Source: Heliopora coerulea
Taxonomy: Eukaryota; Cnidaria; Anthozoa; Scleralcyonacea; Helioporidae
Assembly: GCA_030142905.1 (NCBI GenBank)
Contig: JASJOG010000295.1
Location: 124,001 to 188,000, forward strand
DNA length: 64,000 nt
Direction: 5' to 3'
Made by a program: the position numbers and the translations under genes. The notes below the pieces were generated by a model. That model was not told the DNA's origin and searched no databases. It saw only the letters and a list, made by a program, of their open reading frames with translations. Every line of letters starts with the position of its first letter. Position 1 is the first letter of the stretch. Below, one piece after another: positions 60,034 through 64,000 of this stretch.

Positions 60034-60422
60034 CCCCAAAGGGGAAGAACAACAATAACAATTGAAATGATATGAAAGGAAAACGGTCAGAGCAGCAAGT
60101 AATGTGTTTTGTTTGTGCGATTACATTTCAGGTCAGCTTTGAATGTGTCCCTGGAGACGAAGCGCCGTGTCTCTGGAGAGCATGATGCGGACAAGGTTGG
60201 CTGCTTGGCGATTGCAAGGAACGACAAGATGACGAACCATCGCCCGCCCGCCCGCCCGCCCGCCCACAGTTCCAAGGAGTAGCGAAGGAAATGCTAGAGA
60301 TAAAACATGGTAGGTAATCATTTCAGTCATTCCTAGCTAAGTTGATGCACCAAGCAACGTTCCTACCACATGCGACAGTGTGAAATGAACCAATCAAAAC
60401 GTTGCCTTTCGCCGGAAAACGC

Positions 60423-60511
60423 ATACTTACCTGACGCGAGAGGTACTTTGATCATGAAGGAAGTCCTCTCAGGATGAGGCCCTCTCATTGCACTTCGATT
60501 GGGTTGACTCC

Positions 60512-60543
<32 letters not shown>

Positions 60544-60586
60544 TATAATTTCTGTTAGTGGGGACCTGCGTTCGCGCTCGTCCCCT
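60423..60586 (+). ncRNA. U1 snRNA gene, copy 5
   Basis: Same sequence, 1132 bases after copy 4. Confidence 0.95.
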
Positions 60587-60749
60587 CCCTCCCTCCCTAT
60601 CAAAGCGTAAAGCTGAAGTGAAAACGGATTAGTGAGTGAAACACGATGTAGGTGATGGTGTAGTTCGGTGCGTTCCTAACAATATCTTCGTCCAGTTGGC
60701 CGCCACACACAGCGCTAGCTATAAAAATGCTATAGTCCTTACGCCTCCT

Positions 60750-60869
60750 GTCTACGACCATACCACCGGGAAAGCACCGGTTCTCGTCAGATCACCGAAG
60801 TTAAGCCCGGTCGGGCGGAGTTAGTACTTGGATGGGTGACCGCCTGGGAATACCCCGTGTTGTAGTCTT
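60750..60869 (+). rRNA. 5S rRNA gene, copy 5
   Basis: Same sequence, 1132 bases after copy 4. Confidence 0.95.
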
Positions 60870-60977
60870 TGTTTGCCGAACAATAAGGTACGCTACAGCA
60901 ACGTCCGCTGACCAAAACGAACCACAACATGTTTGTCGGCGTTTTTCGTTCTTAAACTGATTTTTTTCCTTTTCGCT

Positions 60978-61001
60978 ATCGCTTCTCGGCCTCTTGGCTA
61001 A
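60978..61001 (+). ncRNA. U2 snRNA gene 5' stub, interrupted at nt 24
   Basis: Only U2 nt 1-24 (up to TTGGCTAA) remain before unrelated sequence begins with TCGAGTTCTAGC. In the intact gene the next base is G. The rest of this U2, if present, lies beyond the window after the retrotransposon. Confidence 0.9.
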
Positions 61002-61374
61002 TCGAGTTCTAGCGATCGCAGTAAAGAGCCTTGTGTTCCAAGCTGTTTTTGAGGTGCTTTTGTGGACGAATGCTTGGGGAGTCCTCCCCATAACACTCAA
61101 GTATCCTTTGGTTTCGTTCTTCGAGATTTCCACGAGTATTGGCTACGAGATCTTCGCCTCCGTTCCTGCAGTTGGTTCGACATTCTACCGGGTTTGGCAA
61201 CGTGTTCTTCGCCTACCTCCACTGCAGTTGGCCTCTCTGGTTTACCTGGCAGACCTTCTGGCTGTTGACCTTCTTACCACTTGGTCCAGCGGACGATCGC
61301 ATACCGGACTCCGTGTGTTCACCTTTTGGGGATTTAGTGTGTGCAACCCAAAAAGGTCAGTGTGATTTATTACC

Positions 61375-62955
61375 ATGTCCATACCGTATGCGAACCGCTC
61401 AGCTGTTGCTGTGATCCCAACACTGGCAACAAGAGAGCTGCCTAGGATAAATTTGGACGAAGTCTTAGAAGACTTCAACGGACAGTACGAGCCATTGGGC
61501 AAGTACTTTTACTGTGTGCAGTTCATTTCTTCGAAAAAACTGCGCATAACATTTAACACAGCCGCGCTGATGGAGGATTGCCTCAGCGCCGGACTTTCGC
61601 TCCGAGGGTTTCCTCTCGAACCTCAACCCATTTCATGCAAAAAATGGGTCTCAGTACAACGTTTGGCCATTGGTATCCCTATGGAGGCCGCAACCCGTAT
61701 CCTTGGAAAGTACGGGAAAGTTTATTCGGCTAAACACGAGACCAAGAGAGGCATATACACGGGCACCCTTTCTGTATTGATGGAGGTGCTTAAAAACATC
61801 CCGTCAACCCTGCGTATTCGAGGGCATACCTGCCTTATCTTTTATCGCGGACAAGTACGGACTTGTTTCCGGTGCCAGTCGCCGGACCATACCACCCGCG
61901 ACTGCCCCTACATGCAGTCTCGCACTTCCGCCACTGCCGACGACCCTCCCCCCACTTACGATGGGGAAACGCAGGACCAACCGTCCCCGTCAGCGGAGAC
62001 TGAAACGCCGTCCGACCACCACACCCCAGAGGCATCCGCCCCTGGTGACACGGCTTCTCCGCCGCCCGTCCACACGACCGACATGGATGGCACCCACCCC
62101 GACGCCTCCCAACAGACTCCCATCCCTATGGAAGGGACCAATATGGAAGGCCTCGAACACGAAGGGGCAACCAGCCCCCTCACCCAGGATCGAACTGATC
62201 CCGACTCCGGCTCTGACCGGGGTAACGAAGTTAGAACTGCGGAGACTGATGCTACCGCCCATTCTCCCAGTCACGATGCTGACGCTTCTGCTACGCCCAG
62301 CACCGCGCTCACCGGCCTCGCCAACGACGCCGCCGGTGAAACAAAAGACACGGGTACAGCCACCCCAAACACCACCGCCAGTAATACCACCAGTTCCTCC
62401 TCGGCCGCCGAGAAGAACGCCTCAGACGGCAGCGAACTACTGGCCCCGCCGGCCTCTTACGCCAGCGCTGTGGATCCTCGGGTAACCACCGTGACCACTA
62501 CCAGCGGTTCCCAACCTAGTGTGCTGTCCTCATACCCCCAGGAGTTCCCGCCCATCGCGAGCCCATCGGTGCAGGATACCGACACGGATGGCTTTAAAGT
62601 CCCACGCCGTCAGCGCCGACCACCCAGCCGTAACTCCAACCGGATGCGCTCTCGGTCGCGCTCCGCGTCGAGCACCGACTCGACCTCCTCGTCCGGACCA
62701 CCAACCCGGAAACGTACCCAACCGTCCCTGGTTGGTACAGGCGTATCTTCACGCCGCTCCACCAGAGACATCGATATTACCTTGGGCCAATTTGGAGCCC
62801 TCTACGACCTAGTCCCGGGCACTGGGGAAGTCCCTGACATTCGCCTGTCCGCCTCCGGAAACATCCTTCCCGATTCGCAACCCGAAGGGAATCTTGGACC
62901 TCGGCCTACCTCCGAGCTGGACTTAACCTTGGAGTCTCTCCTGAACTTGAAATGA
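61375..62955 (+). CDS. ORF1 (gag-like) protein of the U2-inserted LINE
   Basis: 526 residues from an ATG in good context (ACCATGT). Residues about 40-155 look like an RRM-type RNA-binding region (GKYFYCVQF and ILGKYGKVYSAKHETKRG). A retroviral-type zinc knuckle follows (C164-X2-C167-X4-H172-X4-C177, CFRCQSPDHTTRDC). The rest is Pro/Thr/Ser/Asp-rich and probably disordered, with an Arg/Ser stretch (RMRSRSRSASSTDS) near residue 425. This is the architecture of ORF1 proteins of L1/Tx1-type LINEs, which coat the element RNA. The stop codon overlaps the ORF2 start (ATGA at 62952-62955), which suggests reinitiation or stop-coupled translation of ORF2. Identity as ORF1 is well supported; the exact family is not. 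Confidence 0.85.
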   Translation: MSIPYANRSAVAVIPTLATRELPRINLDEVLEDFNGQYEPLGKYFYCVQFISSKKLRITFNTAALMEDCLSAGLSLRGFPLEPQPISCKKWVSVQRLAIGIPMEAATRILGKYGKVYSAKHETKRGIYTGTLSVLMEVLKNIPSTLRIRGHTCLIFYRGQVRTCFRCQSPDHTTRDCPYMQSRTSATADDPPPTYDGETQDQPSPSAETETPSDHHTPEASAPGDTASPPPVHTTDMDGTHPDASQQTPIPMEGTNMEGLEHEGATSPLTQDRTDPDSGSDRGNEVRTAETDATAHSPSHDADASATPSTALTGLANDAAGETKDTGTATPNTTASNTTSSSSAAEKNASDGSELLAPPASYASAVDPRVTTVTTTSGSQPSVLSSYPQEFPPIASPSVQDTDTDGFKVPRRQRRPPSRNSNRMRSRSRSASSTDSTSSSGPPTRKRTQPSLVGTGVSSRRSTRDIDITLGQFGALYDLVPGTGEVPDIRLSASGNILPDSQPEGNLGPRPTSELDLTLESLLNLK

Positions 62956-64000
62956 ACTGTAAAATATTGACCTTAAATATCCAGGGACTTCGATCCTTGG
63001 AGAACAGACAAACTTTAACATCATGGCTAAATTGTTTTAAGCCATCCATAGTTTGCCTTCAAGAGACGCACTCCATCTCGGAGGAGGAATTTTCAGACTG
63101 GTTTACTAACCCCATCATAACTAATACTAACTATAAATGTATATCCTCGCCCGGTACGGCACGTAGTCGCGGTGTTGCCATCCTTTACCGTCCCGAGGCC
63201 TTGTCGGTGGTTAGTAGTTGGAAAGACGACTCTGGGAGACTGGTTATTGCGGAATTTTCCCGTAATAATTTAAACTTCCAGGTCGCAAGTCTTTACGGCC
63301 CTAACAACAAAAAAGACGGTAGTCTCTTTTTCGAATCCTTTTACCAAGCCCTAGACCCAGACCTCCCAGTGTTACTGTGTGGGGACTTTAACACAGTGGT
63401 AGATCCGTGCTCGGATCGCCTCGGATGTAATCCGAGGTCCCCCTGGGCTTACAACTGGTCACCTTCTCTGCGTGATTTAACCACCTCCTTCGAACTCTGC
63501 GATGTATGGCGCGCTATGCATCCCGGGGTCGAGGAGTTCACGTGGAGGAGGCCCGGTGGCGGCCAGGCCTCCCGGATCGACATGATCTGGTTACCACAGC
63601 GATACCTGGGTCTCGTCTCGTCAGTGGGGATCTTTCCCTTCTTTCGATCAGATCACTCCTATGTGTATCTGGACATCAACCTTCCATCTGGGGTTGATAG
63701 GGGCAAAGGATTATGGAAGTTCAACACCTCTCACCTCAAGGATGAGGCCTTCTGCAACGAAATCGCAGGATTTTGGGTGGATTGGCGTCGTGAGCGGAAT
63801 CGTTTTTCTTCTCTCTCATCATGGTGGGATGCCGGCAAAGTCCGGATTAAAAGGTTGATCCGTCGTTTCTCGCGGGAGAAATCTCAACAGCAGCGACGCA
63901 AAATCAAATCGTTGAACGCTACCGTCGAACATGTCCAAAGGCGAATTGATAACGGTGAGCAGCTCCCCGGTCTGCTGGAGGAAGTGAGAGCAGAGCTAGC
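62952..64000 (+). CDS. ORF2 of the U2-inserted LINE, APE endonuclease domain (partial)
   Basis: Open to the window end (349 codons visible). The apurinic-like endonuclease is complete. It has LNIQGL (N9), CLQETH (E38), SLYGPN near residue 115, LLCGDFNT (D145, N147), SRIDMIWL (D210) and RSDHS (D234, H235); all catalytic positions are conserved. GLWKFNTSHLKD follows, the block that links EN to RT in L1/Tx1 elements. The RT itself is beyond the edge. The endonuclease would nick the target and so determine insertion in U2. It starts at the ATG overlapping the ORF1 stop. No frame break seen. Confidence 0.88.
   Translation, partial: MNCKILTLNIQGLRSLENRQTLTSWLNCFKPSIVCLQETHSISEEEFSDWFTNPIITNTNYKCISSPGTARSRGVAILYRPEALSVVSSWKDDSGRLVIAEFSRNNLNFQVASLYGPNNKKDGSLFFESFYQALDPDLPVLLCGDFNTVVDPCSDRLGCNPRSPWAYNWSPSLRDLTTSFELCDVWRAMHPGVEEFTWRRPGGGQASRIDMIWLPQRYLGLVSSVGIFPFFRSDHSYVYLDINLPSGVDRGKGLWKFNTSHLKDEAFCNEIAGFWVDWRRERNRFSSLSSWWDAGKVRIKRLIRRFSREKSQQQRRKIKSLNATVEHVQRRIDNGEQLPGLLEEVRAEL

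Larger units (their letters stand above)
50048..60977 (+). repeat. Tandem array of U1-5S-U2 units (2900 bp x3, then 1132 bp)
   Basis: From 50051 the sequence repeats with a period of exactly 2900 (50051, 52951, 55851, 58751). The next period is 1132 (5S at 59618 and 60750). The difference, 1768, equals the 1747-bp insertion plus its 21-bp duplicated target. Each unit reads U2 3' part, spacer with a (CGCC)n run, U1, 5S, U2 start, all on the plus strand. I saw no base difference between the copies. Confidence 0.95.
61002..64000 (+). mobile_element. Non-LTR retrotransposon inserted in U2 (Keno/Tx1-like), 5' part
   Basis: Starts at U2 nt 24 with a 373-base 5' UTR, then ORF1 with a CCHC knuckle and ORF2 beginning with an APE endonuclease, in U2-sense orientation. 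It is clearly GC-richer than the surrounding DNA. The Tx1 clade contains several target-specific families, among them Keno in U2 snRNA genes, so placement there is the best inference. The RT and the 3' junction lie off the right edge. All visible coding parts are intact, so it may be a recent, active copy. Confidence 0.85.

Noticed and set aside
50051..60977. CRISPR-like or bacterial repeat array
   Set aside because: The periodic repeats are kilobase-long gene units in animal DNA, not short repeats with spacers.
60994..61365. 123-residue frame starting within U2 and preceding ORF1 in the same phase
   Set aside because: Starts with TTG inside the U2 stub, ends before the ORF1 ATG, and has no domain; it is the LINE 5' UTR.

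Overview
The window looks like nuclear DNA of a marine invertebrate animal, most likely an anthozoan cnidarian (coral or sea-anemone type). It has spliced genes with long AT-rich introns, many degraded DNA transposons and non-LTR retrotransposons, tRNA-headed SINEs, and metazoan-type U1, U2 and 5S RNA genes. The species assignment is inference; no taxon marker was searched.

Left part (1-20.6 kb). A minus-strand secreted protein gene with a fibrinogen-related domain occupies 1-3.9 kb and continues off the left edge. A 1.5-kb inverted-repeat element follows (4.5-6.0 kb), then a short foldback element touching a dead RTE-like LINE (6.9-10.7 kb, minus). Beyond these are a Penelope-like RT fragment (13.4 kb), a broken hAT transposase (16.8-17.6 kb), a cluster of palindromic repeats (18.5-19.2 kb) and a tyrosine-recombinase fragment (19.6-20.6 kb, minus).

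Middle (21.6-49.7 kb). A complete 4.2-kb DNA transposon with terminal inverted repeats lies at 21653-25865. It encodes a protein with the active-site pattern of FEN1/XPG nucleases plus a Cys-rich CXC module, broken by three in-frame TGA codons. A LINE fragment follows. Then comes the one clearly recognisable conserved cellular gene, a plus-strand five-exon ZC3H13/Flacc homologue (28081-39178; m6A-writer subunit). It carries one in-frame stop and one single-base frame error. From 39.2 to 49.7 kb I see mainly AT-rich non-coding DNA with small repeats.

Right part (50.0-64.0 kb). This is the most interesting region. A tandem array carries U1 snRNA, 5S rRNA and U2 snRNA genes, all on the plus strand, in a basic 1132-bp unit. 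In three consecutive units the U2 gene is interrupted by the same 1747-bp ORF-bearing insertion, flanked by a 21-bp duplication of U2 nt 38-58; the unit is thereby enlarged to exactly 2900 bp. One unit has an intact U2. The last unit's U2 is interrupted at nt 24 by a different element: a non-LTR retrotransposon with a CCHC-bearing ORF1 and an ORF2 starting with an intact APE-type endonuclease. It resembles the U2-specific Keno/Tx1 group and runs off the right edge. Two unrelated insertions thus exploit the same spliceosomal RNA gene. The smaller one has no visible reverse transcriptase, and its 5' end can base-pair with the U2 sequence just upstream.
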